Shown piece after piece: positions 16,032 through 24,198 of a stretch of DNA of 64,000 bases. Position 1 is the stretch's first letter. Each line of letters begins with the position of its first letter. The DNA is taken from contig NZ_CABUOL010000016.1 of assembly GCF_902493215.1 (NCBI RefSeq), forward strand, positions 1-64,000, read 5' to 3'. The notes under the pieces are model-generated. The model saw only the letters and a list, made by a program, of their open reading frames with translations. It did not search any database and was not told where the DNA came from. Source of the stretch: an uncultured Mediterranea sp. GTDB taxonomy: Bacteria; Bacteroidota; Bacteroidia; Bacteroidales; Bacteroidaceae. The translations under genes and the position numbers were made by a program.

Positions 16032-17456
16032 TCAACGATTTTTTTCCAAAGTTGCCAGATCCACTTCAAGGGCAGCCGGATAGAGGCGTTGCGGGTCAAA
16101 GAAGGTGGCACAACTGTTCACAAGATGTTTTACGTCGGGTTTCACACGCCCCTGGAACACGGTATGTCCGTTCACGGTCAGCGTAACGGGTTTGCTTAAG
16201 TCCACCAGCTCGGGGCAGAGGTAGACTGTAACTTTTCCTCGTGAGGCCGGCGTATAGGTCTTGGCAAATTTCAATTCGATGCCCCATTTCGGGTCTTTTT
16301 CTATGGTCCGGTAAGTCACTTCGTCCACTTTCAGTGACACCTGATTGCCTTCGATATCCAGTTCGTATCGGGTACGTGTGTTCGTATCGGTGTTCGAGCG
16401 TTCGTCCACGCGCAGATTGTAGAATCCCGTCCGGTAACGTCCGTCCATCTCAAAGTTTTCCCAAATGAAATGTTTGGGATAAGGGTTGCGGATGTACTGC
16501 TTCAGCCAGGGCGTGGTGGGAGCATAGTCGATGTGGTGGCCGCGTCCCGGAATCAGTTCTACCCAATGGGTGTAGCGGTTGGGATAAAGCCGTTGCAGGC
16601 TGTCCAGTGCTGCGGCTGTATAACCGGTGAGCCGGTCGCGGTAGAATCCTTTGTCTTCGGCACCGGTACGGAGCGAGAAGGCTGTGTTGCCCAGATTTTC
16701 AGCCGGAGCGTTCTTCAGAGGTTCACCGCCTGCCATGGGGCCTGCGCCTGCCCAATAGTCGGCATAGAACGAGGCCAGTCGCTGACTGCCGTAACCGCCT
16801 TCCGAGATGCCGAACAGGTAAATTCGGTTGGGATTGATTTCATCGGACAACAATGCCTGGCGCAGCAGTTTCTCCCAGACATATTGTTTGGAGCGCTGGT
16901 ACCAGCGGTAGTAGGCTCCTTCGTTGGGTATCTGCGGGATGAAGTAGTGCGAAGGTGCGTCGTCGAAACGGCTGCATATTTTCAGTCCGGTAGCCCATTC
17001 CTGTGCTTTGGGCCCTGAGCCGTGGAGGTAGAGGAACAGGGGCCATCCTTCAGCAGGTGCGGGCGTTCCGGCCTTTTCTTTCCGTCCCCAATAAAAATTG
17101 AGTACGGCCTTCGGTTCCAGTTCTTCGGGCAAGTTCCAGTGTCCGGCAGAAACTTCTGAAAGGGGAGCGGGTTGGGGCAGTTTGTCTTCTTTATAGGCTT
17201 CGTTGGCCTCTTTCCACAATTGCCATACCGCTTTTCGGTATGTTTCGGTTTCTTTCAGTTTCATGCGGATGGAGGAGGTGAAGACGGTTGTTTCATCGGT
17301 CATCCGCCGGTCGAAGAAAGAGGCTATTTCAGTACGCTTTTTTTCTTTCAGACTTCGGTCGGCGTGCTGTGCCAGAACCGGGAGAGCCATACAACAGGCC
17401 AGGCCGACCCACAAGCTGCGGGTATACTTCTTCTTGGGTAGCAGAGATTTTATCAT
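16032..17456 (-). CDS. Secreted alpha/beta-hydrolase (esterase-like)
   Basis: A 474-residue exported hydrolase with a signal peptide ending VLAQ near residue 30. The middle has the alpha/beta-hydrolase layout: oxyanion region FLYLHGSGP, nucleophile S218 in FGISEGGYGSQ, and a His in GRGHHIDYAP. This resembles the PHB-depolymerase/feruloyl-esterase group. The N-terminal ~100 residues and the C-terminal beta-rich part (about 350-474, VDEVTYRTIEKD onward) are accessory. It is not part of a PUL here. A TAATTTTG box reads on the minus strand at 17533-17526. Confidence 0.82.
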   Translation of the reverse strand: MIKSLLPKKKYTRSLWVGLACCMALPVLAQHADRSLKEKKRTEIASFFDRRMTDETTVFTSSIRMKLKETETYRKAVWQLWKEANEAYKEDKLPQPAPLSEVSAGHWNLPEELEPKAVLNFYWGRKEKAGTPAPAEGWPLFLYLHGSGPKAQEWATGLKICSRFDDAPSHYFIPQIPNEGAYYRWYQRSKQYVWEKLLRQALLSDEINPNRIYLFGISEGGYGSQRLASFYADYWAGAGPMAGGEPLKNAPAENLGNTAFSLRTGAEDKGFYRDRLTGYTAAALDSLQRLYPNRYTHWVELIPGRGHHIDYAPTTPWLKQYIRNPYPKHFIWENFEMDGRYRTGFYNLRVDERSNTDTNTRTRYELDIEGNQVSLKVDEVTYRTIEKDPKWGIELKFAKTYTPASRGKVTVYLCPELVDLSKPVTLTVNGHTVFQGRVKPDVKHLVNSCATFFDPQRLYPAALEVDLATLEKNR

Positions 17457-17600
17457 TGTTTCAATCTATTGGTTAAATTTCCTCGCAAGGTATCAAGTTT
17501 TTCTGGGATGTGCAACTCTGTACCCCAAAATTATCTTTTCCCAATGTTTGTCTTATGCCGTCTTCCGTTGATTTCTCTTGTTAATTTGTGATAAAATATA

Positions 17601-17641
17601 GTATTATGCAATACAAGGTACTGATATAATACATATATTTG
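17601..17641 (+). promoter_or_regulatory. Promoter and candidate PadR operator
   Basis: TATATTTG (17634-17641) matches the -7 box. Just upstream, GTATT (17601-17605) and AATAC (17610-17614) form a perfect inverted repeat with a 4-base spacer, at the position expected for the -33 region. PadR proteins commonly repress their own operon through ATAC-type dyads, so self-control is likely. Confidence 0.5.
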
Positions 17642-17688
17642 TGCCATACAAAATAAATGAGAGTATCAAACGTTTAACGGAAGGAGAT

Positions 17689-18042
17689 ATGAATGTAGAT
17701 AATGTGAAGTCGCAGATGCGCAAAGGGATGCTGGAATATTGCATCATGCTGTTGCTGCACAAGGAGCCGGCCTACGCTTCCGACATCATTCAGAAACTGA
17801 AAGAAGCTCGGTTGATTGTAGTGGAAGGGACACTTTATCCGCTGCTGACTCGTCTGAAGAATGACGACTTGTTGGGCTATGAGTGGATTGAGTCTACCCA
17901 AGGACCTCCCCGCAAGTATTATCGGTTGACTGCGAAAGGAGAAGGTTTCCTGCAAGAATTGGAAACGGCCTGGCAGGAACTGAATGAAACGGTGGAACAT
18001 ATCCGCCGGAATGGGACAGAAGAAATGAATCAAGCAAACTAA
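17689..18042 (+). CDS. PadR-family transcriptional regulator
   Basis: A 117-residue winged-helix PadR protein. Signatures: MRKGMLEYCIMLLLHKEPAY (helix 1), the recognition helix VVEGTLYPLLTRLKNDDLL, the wing QGPPRKYYRLTAKGEGFL, and a C-terminal dimerisation helix. The ATG at 17689 has an AAGGAG just upstream. It is followed 13 bases later by the PspC gene, and such PadR/PspC pairs are common in Bacteroidetes, where PadR likely controls the envelope-stress membrane protein. Confidence 0.92.
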   Translation: MNVDNVKSQMRKGMLEYCIMLLLHKEPAYASDIIQKLKEARLIVVEGTLYPLLTRLKNDDLLGYEWIESTQGPPRKYYRLTAKGEGFLQELETAWQELNETVEHIRRNGTEEMNQAN

Positions 18043-18055
18043 AAAAAGACATACA

Positions 18056-19168
18056 ATGAAAAAGACATTGACTGTAAACCTGGGCGGAACGGTATTCAAT
18101 ATCGATGAAGATGCCTACCGCCTGTTGGACAATTATCTGATGAATCTGAAGTCGCACTTCCGCAAGGAAGCCGGTGCGGACGAGATTGTAGACGATATCG
18201 AACGCCGCATTTCCGAATTGCTGGCCGAGAAGCTGGCAGGAAACCGCCAGGTGATTACGCTGGCCGACGTGGAAGAGGTAATAGCCCGTATGGGCAGACC
18301 CGAAGAGATGGACGATGCTGACGGTGAGGCTGGTCCGGCGTCGGGCAATAGAGGAGGATATGGTCCCGGTTCGTGGACCCGTGGTGAGGAAACGGCAAAG
18401 GTACGTCGCAGACTTTTCCGTAATCCCGATGACAAAATGTTGGGAGGCGTGTGCAGTGGATTGGCAGCTTATTTGGGATGGGATACCACATTGGTCCGTC
18501 TTTTGCTGTTTGTCATTCTGATATTCGGCTACGGTACGTTGATACCTATCTATATCATCTGCTGGTTGATTATTCCCGAAGCCCGTACAGCGGCCGAGAA
18601 ACTGAGTATGTATGGCGAAGCAGTAACGGTGGAGAACATTGGCAAGACGGTGACCGGAGGTTTCGAACGGATGGCCGATGGGGTAAACAGCTATATGCGT
18701 TCCGACAAGCCCCGTACATTGTTGCAACGTATTGGTGACGTATTGGTGACGCTGGCCGGATGGATTCTGAAAGTGGGACTGATTGTTCTGATTATCATTT
18801 GCAGTCCGGTATTGTTTGCTTTGGGCATTGCGTTTGTCGCCTTGCTGTTTGCTGCCATCATGGTGGCTATCGGCGGCGGTGCGGCTCTGTTCTCACTTTT
18901 CCCAACGATGGATATCGTATTGCCCGCCTCGCCGTTCGAAGCCATTGCGATGTATATAGCGGGTATCCTGTTGGTAGCTATCCCATTGCTCAGCCTGTTG
19001 CATACGCTGTTCCGTAACCTGCTGAAGTGGCAACCCATGTCAGGAGGCTTGAAGTGGACATTGCTGATACTTTGGATTGTCAGTGCCATTGTGTTTGTAT
19101 TGTGTTTCACATTGGGTGGTTTGTCCTTCTCCGATTTCTATATGGGACAGGAATATCTGTCGGTGTGA
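18056..19168 (+). CDS. PspC-domain membrane protein
   Basis: A 370-residue membrane protein. The soluble N-terminus (1-90) has an acidic helical region also seen in Bacteroidetes PspC proteins. The PspC domain lies near residues 120-180: RRLFRNPDDKMLGGVCSGLA, followed by LFVILIFGYGTLIPIYIICWLIIP. Four or more further hydrophobic helices fill 235-360. PspC proteins respond to inner-membrane stress in other bacteria. It is co-transcribed with the PadR regulator and ends at a bidirectional terminator. Confidence 0.9.
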   Translation: MKKTLTVNLGGTVFNIDEDAYRLLDNYLMNLKSHFRKEAGADEIVDDIERRISELLAEKLAGNRQVITLADVEEVIARMGRPEEMDDADGEAGPASGNRGGYGPGSWTRGEETAKVRRRLFRNPDDKMLGGVCSGLAAYLGWDTTLVRLLLFVILIFGYGTLIPIYIICWLIIPEARTAAEKLSMYGEAVTVENIGKTVTGGFERMADGVNSYMRSDKPRTLLQRIGDVLVTLAGWILKVGLIVLIIICSPVLFALGIAFVALLFAAIMVAIGGGAALFSLFPTMDIVLPASPFEAIAMYIAGILLVAIPLLSLLHTLFRNLLKWQPMSGGLKWTLLILWIVSAIVFVLCFTLGGLSFSDFYMGQEYLSV

Positions 19169-19182
19169 CAGCGGCTGATTAT

Positions 19183-19220
19183 ACAAAAAAAGAGGCATCT
19201 TCCGGTGCCTCTTTTTTTGT
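19183..19220. terminator. Bidirectional terminator
   Basis: A-rich run, GAGGCATC/GGTGCCTC stem and T run (19183-19220) lie between the convergent PspC and S9 peptidase genes. The symmetric A and T tails allow it to work in both directions. Confidence 0.9.
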
Positions 19221-19233
19221 ATGTTTCCGTTTC

Positions 19234-21348
19234 TTATTTCTTCAGCCACTTGTCCAGCCATTCGAAGAATACACGCTGCCACAGCACGCCGTTCTGAGGC
19301 TTCAGTACCCAGTGGTTTTCGTCGGGATAGATCAGCAGTTCGGCCGGCACGCCACGCATCTTGGCGGCATCGAAGGCTGCCATGGCCTGGTTGGCCAGGA
19401 TGCGGTAGTCTTTCTCGCCGTGGATGCAGAGGATGGGGGCATCCCACTTGTCCACGAACTTGTGAGGCGAGTTGGCGAAAGTACGTTGGGCAGTGGCGTT
19501 GTCTTTTTCCCAGTAGGCACCGCCCATGTCCCAGTTGGCAAACCATTTCTCTTCCGTTTCCAGGTATTGCATCTCCATGTTGAAGATGCCGTCGTGGGCG
19601 ATGAAGGCCTTGAAGCGTTTGTCGTGATGTCCGGCCAACCAATAGACGGAGAAGCCTCCGAAGCTGGCACCTACACAACCCAAACGGTCCTTGTCGACAA
19701 ACGGTTCCTTGGCCATTTCGTCGATAGCCGTGAAGTAGTCTTTCATGCACTGGCCTCCGTAGTCGCCGCTGATGGCTTCGTTCCATTCCACTCCGAAGCC
19801 CGGCAGGCCGCGGCGGTTGGGAGCCACGATGATGTAGTCGTTGGCCGCCATGATCTGGAAGTTCCAGCGGTAGCTCCAGAACTGGCTGACGGGGCTTTGC
19901 GGACCGCCTTCGCAGAAGAGCAGGGTAGGATATTTCTTGTTGGGATCGAACTGGGGCGGATAGATGACCCATGTCAGCATCTGCTTGCCGTCGGTGGTCT
20001 TCATCCAGCGGCCTTCCACGCGGCCCATGTCGAGCTGGTCGTAGATGTGCTTGTTCTCGGTTGTGAGCTGCGTGGCCTGTGCGAAGGCATCGCCTTTGCG
20101 CGTCTTGTCTACGGCATAGATTTCGTCGGCCATGCTCATGGAGTGGCGGGTAGTCATCAGCTTGTCACCACAGAGGGCGATGGAACCGTAGTCGTGCATG
20201 CCTTCGGTGAGCTGTACCACTTGTTCGGGCTGGTTGAGGGCGATGTAATAGATTTGTTCTTCGCCGTGCCATACGCCCAGAAAGTAGATACCTTTTGAGT
20301 CGTCGTTCCATACAAAGGAGTCAACGTTCGAGGGATAGGCCTGGCTGAGGAACTTCTTTTCGCCCGTCTGGCGGTCCATGATGAAAAGGCGGTTCCAGTC
20401 GGCTTCGTAACCGTCGCGCTCCATGCTCTGCCAGGCAATATACTTACCGTCGGGCGAGTATTGCGGATTGGTATCATACCCTTTGTTATCTTCGGTGATG
20501 TTGCGGGTTTGTTTGCTGGCTACGTCATAAATATAGATGTCCGAGTTGGTGGAGATGGCATATTCCAGTCCTGTCTTCTTGCGGCAGGTGTAGGCCACTT
20601 CCTTGCTGTCAGGACTCCAGGCCAGTTGCTCGATACCGCCGAAAGGCTTCATGGGGCTTTCGTAGGGTTCGCCTTCGAGGATGTCCTGCACGTTGCTGAT
20701 GGCCGATCCGTCGAAGTCGGCTACAAACGGATGGGGGGCAGTCGTTACCCACTCGTCCCAGTGCTTGTACATCAGGTCGGTAACGATGATGCCTGTCGTT
20801 TTGTCTAGGTCGGGATATTTGTCCTGTGTGCTGGGCACAGTTTTCACCTGGGCGATGAAGAGCAGACGCTTCTCGTCGGGACTGAAGGCAAAGCCTTCGA
20901 TGTCGCCTTCGTAGTCGGTCAGCTGACGGCGTTCCGTTCCGTCAGGGTTCATTTCCCACACCTGGCTGCTGCCGCTTTCACTGCTCAGGTAAGCCAACTT
21001 GGTGCCTCCCTTGATCCAGGTGGGCTGGCCTTCGTGCCACGTCGTACGGGTCAGCTGCGTATTGGCACTGCCGTCGGCGTTCATCACGAAAAGTTCGGTA
21101 TTGCTCTTGTTCTGGGGAACACTATAGTAGCTCACGGTGTAAGCCACCTGTTTGGCGTCGGGCGAAGGGGTTACACTTCCGATGCGTCCCATGGCCCAGA
21201 GGGCCTCGGGCGTCATGCGGCGGTTCTCGATGCGGATATCCGAACGTCCGATGAGGTCTGCATCGCCTTCTTTAGTGGCTTCGGACGAGCTGCCGCACGA
21301 AGCCAGTGTCATCACTGCTGACATAAGTAAAAGGTTGGTTGGTTTCAT
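19234..21348 (-). CDS. S9-family prolyl oligopeptidase-like lipoprotein
   Basis: A 704-residue serine peptidase of clan SC, family S9. The N-terminus MKPTNLLLMSAVMTLASCG has a lipobox, so it is probably anchored in the periplasm or on the outer membrane. Residues about 50-420 form a beta-propeller with TolB/WD-like repeats (SPDAKQVAY, SPDEKRLLFI, SPDGKYIAW). The C-terminal alpha/beta-hydrolase domain carries S562 in GASFGGFS, an Asp near HGEKDYRI and a His in DENHWVL. It resembles the dipeptidyl-peptidase 5 group of Bacteroidetes. It has its own -7 box. Confidence 0.92.
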   Translation of the reverse strand: MKPTNLLLMSAVMTLASCGSSSEATKEGDADLIGRSDIRIENRRMTPEALWAMGRIGSVTPSPDAKQVAYTVSYYSVPQNKSNTELFVMNADGSANTQLTRTTWHEGQPTWIKGGTKLAYLSSESGSSQVWEMNPDGTERRQLTDYEGDIEGFAFSPDEKRLLFIAQVKTVPSTQDKYPDLDKTTGIIVTDLMYKHWDEWVTTAPHPFVADFDGSAISNVQDILEGEPYESPMKPFGGIEQLAWSPDSKEVAYTCRKKTGLEYAISTNSDIYIYDVASKQTRNITEDNKGYDTNPQYSPDGKYIAWQSMERDGYEADWNRLFIMDRQTGEKKFLSQAYPSNVDSFVWNDDSKGIYFLGVWHGEEQIYYIALNQPEQVVQLTEGMHDYGSIALCGDKLMTTRHSMSMADEIYAVDKTRKGDAFAQATQLTTENKHIYDQLDMGRVEGRWMKTTDGKQMLTWVIYPPQFDPNKKYPTLLFCEGGPQSPVSQFWSYRWNFQIMAANDYIIVAPNRRGLPGFGVEWNEAISGDYGGQCMKDYFTAIDEMAKEPFVDKDRLGCVGASFGGFSVYWLAGHHDKRFKAFIAHDGIFNMEMQYLETEEKWFANWDMGGAYWEKDNATAQRTFANSPHKFVDKWDAPILCIHGEKDYRILANQAMAAFDAAKMRGVPAELLIYPDENHWVLKPQNGVLWQRVFFEWLDKWLKK

Positions 21349-21380
21349 ATAAATGTTTTTTCGTTATGATTGTCTGTCTG

Positions 21381-21388
21381 CAAAGGTA
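21381..21388 (-). promoter_or_regulatory. Candidate -7 box of the S9 peptidase gene
   Basis: The minus strand reads TACCTTTG here, a full TAnnTTTG match, 33 bases before the peptidase ATG and after the end of the response-regulator gene. It suggests the peptidase is transcribed separately from the RND operon. Confidence 0.5.
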
Positions 21389-21426
21389 TGCATTCGTCCC
21401 GAAAAAACATTGTTTTCCTCCGATTA

Positions 21427-22188
21427 TTAGAACCATTCCCTGAAAGCAGGGACACGTGCCTTGCTGATGAGGACCTTTTCGTCGGTAGGAGGGGTAAGCT
21501 GGAGCACCATGCGTCCGCCAAACCACAGGCTGACGCCGGTAACCGCCTTGTGGGCCACGATATACTGGCGGTTGGCGCGGAAGAACTGGCGGGGATTGAG
21601 CTGATCGGCCAGTTCGTCGAGCGTCTGCTGGAAGAGGAAAGTTTCGCCTGACAGGGTGACAGCCTTGACCGCTCCTCCATCAATGTAGAAATAGCTGATT
21701 TGCTCTACACCGACGGGCACGAAACGGTCACCCTTTACGGGGACAAGGAAATGGGTCTTGTAGCTTTCTTCCCGCTTCAGGGCGCGCATCACGGCTTGCA
21801 GGTCGGTAGCCGGTTGGCTGGACGTGCCGATGTTGCCGAGTATGTTCAGCTTGTCGACAGCCTTTTGCAGGTCGGCGCTGCCGATGGGCTTCAGCAGATA
21901 AGCGATGCTGTTCACTCGGAAGGCCTGCAGGGCATATTCGTCGTAGGCGGTGGTGAAGATGATGGGGCAGGTGATGTCCACATGTTCGAAGATGCCGAAA
22001 GCCGAGCCGTCGGCCAGATGGATGTCCATAAAGACCAGTTCGGGCATGGGGTGGGAGGCAAACCACTCCAGCGTACCGGTCACACTGTCTGTTTCGCCTA
22101 CGATGTCAAAGTCGGCATCGACCTCCTTCATGGCAGCCTTCAGGTTACGGAGGGCGGCCTTTTCGTCTTCTATAATCAGTGTTTTCAT
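21427..22188 (-). CDS. LytTR-type response regulator
   Basis: A 253-residue response regulator. The receiver domain (1-120) has acidic residues E7/D8, phospho-acceptor D55 in LVFMDIHLADG and K102 in LLKPIGS. The LytTR DNA-binding domain (about 148-250) is visible in FLVPVKGDRFVPV, QISYFYIDGG, and QFFRANRQYIVAH. Its start overlaps the stop of the kinase gene (ATGA), indicating translational coupling. As the last gene of the RND operon it probably regulates that operon, sensing something linked to the exported metal. Confidence 0.93.
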   Translation of the reverse strand: MKTLIIEDEKAALRNLKAAMKEVDADFDIVGETDSVTGTLEWFASHPMPELVFMDIHLADGSAFGIFEHVDITCPIIFTTAYDEYALQAFRVNSIAYLLKPIGSADLQKAVDKLNILGNIGTSSQPATDLQAVMRALKREESYKTHFLVPVKGDRFVPVGVEQISYFYIDGGAVKAVTLSGETFLFQQTLDELADQLNPRQFFRANRQYIVAHKAVTGVSLWFGGRMVLQLTPPTDEKVLISKARVPAFREWF

Positions 22189-23228
22189 ATCAGCGGCAGG
22201 GTTACTTTAAACAGTTTTTCGTTTTCTTCGATGGTGATGTCCTGTCCGAAGAGCAGGCGGTAGCGTTTGGACAGGTTGGCCAGTCCGATGCACGTACTGC
22301 TGCTGTCCGTCAGTTTGGGTTGGATGCGGTTGCTTACGCAAAGCCCGTTTCCTTCGGCATGGATGCGGATGGTCAGCGGATTGCGGTTGCTGATTTCGTT
22401 GTGCTTTACCGCGTTCTCCACCAGCATCTGCACGGCCATTGGCGGTACCTGGCGTTGCAGGAGTTCCTGCGGGATGTCGATGTCAAAGTGCAGGTTGTCT
22501 TCGTAGCGCATTTGCAGCAGGTAGAGGTACGAATGTACGAAACTCATTTCTTCGTTCAGCGACACGGTGTGCGACAGGTTGTCGTGCAGCGTGTAGCGCA
22601 TCACCCGCGACAGTTCCTGCAGATAGTTTTGAGCTTTGTCGGGCGATTCGCGTATCAGGGAATACAGCGTGTTGAGCGAGTTGAAGAGCATGTGCGGATT
22701 GAGCTGGCTTTTCAGGGCTTCGTACTGGTTGACGAGGTTTTCCGAACGCAGCTGCTCGTTTTCGAGCAACATGCGTCGGCTACACTGATTCTGGTAGTCC
22801 AGATAGCAGGTACCGGTGACGATGCAGGCTATCAGGATATCTCTCAGCGGATGCAGGTAGTGATGCAGCATGGCCGTGATGGCGGGCACTTCGAAATGCT
22901 GGTGGATGTAGACAAAACCTTTCCCCAGCAGGTTGCACACGACCAATGTGACCACGAATGTAAGGGCGACCCTCTTCCAGCCCAGTTCCCTGGCAGGGGT
23001 GCCGGGTATCATCATTCGGATGTTCAGTAAGAAGAGCAGCAGAATGGAAAAATAGGTGAACAGGATTTCGTAACTTACGTTGGCCCAATGGATGTCCGGG
23101 AACAGATGGCTGCCCGTTTCGGGGTCGGACAGCGCTATCAGTTCGGGCAGGTGCATGAGGAACGCCACCAGAATGGCGATGGCGTTCAGCATCAGCAGAA
23201 ATCTTTTATGGATGTGAAACAACTTCAT
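22185..23228 (-). CDS. LytS-like sensor histidine kinase
   Basis: A 347-residue kinase of the His_kinase (LytS/YehU) type. The N-terminus has four membrane helices (about 10-30, 45-67, 81-101, 119-136). The phospho-acceptor is H179 in QLNPHMLFNSLNTL. The ATPase part shows VENAVKHNEIS (N box) and the glycine-containing segment CIGLANLSKRY. It overlaps the response regulator by 4 bases and starts 9 bases after the adaptor gene, so the pair is part of the pump operon. Confidence 0.93.
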   Translation of the reverse strand: MKLFHIHKRFLLMLNAIAILVAFLMHLPELIALSDPETGSHLFPDIHWANVSYEILFTYFSILLLFLLNIRMMIPGTPARELGWKRVALTFVVTLVVCNLLGKGFVYIHQHFEVPAITAMLHHYLHPLRDILIACIVTGTCYLDYQNQCSRRMLLENEQLRSENLVNQYEALKSQLNPHMLFNSLNTLYSLIRESPDKAQNYLQELSRVMRYTLHDNLSHTVSLNEEMSFVHSYLYLLQMRYEDNLHFDIDIPQELLQRQVPPMAVQMLVENAVKHNEISNRNPLTIRIHAEGNGLCVSNRIQPKLTDSSSTCIGLANLSKRYRLLFGQDITIEENEKLFKVTLPLI

Positions 23229-23237
23229 GCGGCAAAG

Positions 23238-24161
23238 TTAGTGTTTTTTATCCGTAATTTGGGCAGATACATACATTCCCGGCCTGAAATTCGGACATGC
23301 CTGTGTGATACGGGCGTACACTTTGATGGATCGGTTCATGTTGTCTACCATCTGGTCTACCGAAATCAGTTCGGCCGAGAAGGTACTGTCGGGCATACCG
23401 TTGACCTTGAACGTAAAGCAGCTGCCCGGCAGGAGTTTATCCAGATCTTTTTCGTAGGCGGTCAGTTGCAGCATGGGCGTACTCTTGTCGATGACGTCGC
23501 ATACCGGTTCGCCTGCCGCATAATATTTGCCGGCGTTGATGTCCATGTTGGTCACGTAGCCGTTGCGTGGAGCCCGTACTTCAAGGTAAGTGCGGATGCC
23601 TTTTTGATTCAGGGTGGCGGTGTCGGTTCCCAGCAGGGTGAGTTGGGCAGCCGCGGCTTCCATGCGGCTCTTCATGGACAGATAGTCGGCCTTGCTCTGC
23701 TGCATGCGTTTCAGTGAAGCCGATTCGCCGGACACCAGTTTCTGCTGACGGTCGTATTCTTTGGCCAGGTATTCCGTTTGGGCGGCTGCATCGAGGTAAG
23801 ACTGCTGGAGTTCAATGAAAGCCGGGTTGGCCAGTGTCAGGATAATTTCTCCCTTGCGTACGTATTCACCGGGCAGGATGCGGATGTTCTGTACGGAGCC
23901 TCCCATGCTCAGCGTGACGGTGACATGGTTTTGAGGCGGCATTACGATAACACCGTTGAACGACGGCGGATTGGCCACATTCGTGGCTCCGCTTACGCCG
24001 TCCACTTCAGGCGTCTGTGTGCTGTCTGCGTCGGATTGAGCCACTGTCTCTGCCGTGCCGGCAGAGGAGGCCGGTTGCTCCGAAGTACTTGAACACGATG
24101 TTGCCAGCAGGGCAAGCATCAGGTAAATCATGCGTTGTTTCATCAGGTTCATTCTATTCAT
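23238..24161 (-). CDS. RND efflux periplasmic adaptor (CzcB/CusB-like)
   Basis: A 307-residue membrane-fusion protein. The N-terminus has a lipobox (LALLATSCSS). It then shows the barrel-sandwich hybrid: NHVTVTLSMGGSVQNIRILP with GEYVRKGEIILTLANP, a coiled-coil hairpin (about 110-180), and the returning lipoyl half VRAPRNGYVTNMDINAGKYY. The C-terminal beta-barrel (VDNMNRSIKVYARITQ) is present but the long metal-binding extensions of CusB/CzcB are missing, so it is shorter than the classic ~400-500-residue adaptors. It bridges the pump and outer-membrane parts, both encoded by the upstream gene. Confidence 0.9.
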   Translation of the reverse strand: MNRMNLMKQRMIYLMLALLATSCSSTSEQPASSAGTAETVAQSDADSTQTPEVDGVSGATNVANPPSFNGVIVMPPQNHVTVTLSMGGSVQNIRILPGEYVRKGEIILTLANPAFIELQQSYLDAAAQTEYLAKEYDRQQKLVSGESASLKRMQQSKADYLSMKSRMEAAAAQLTLLGTDTATLNQKGIRTYLEVRAPRNGYVTNMDINAGKYYAAGEPVCDVIDKSTPMLQLTAYEKDLDKLLPGSCFTFKVNGMPDSTFSAELISVDQMVDNMNRSIKVYARITQACPNFRPGMYVSAQITDKKH

Positions 24162-24198
24162 TGTTCTTGTTTTTTTGAATTGGCAAAAAGTTTACGTT

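Noticed and set aside
19027..20298. 423-codon plus-strand frame opposite the S9 peptidase
   Set aside because: It crosses the bidirectional terminator and the end of PspC, and is an antisense shadow of the peptidase.
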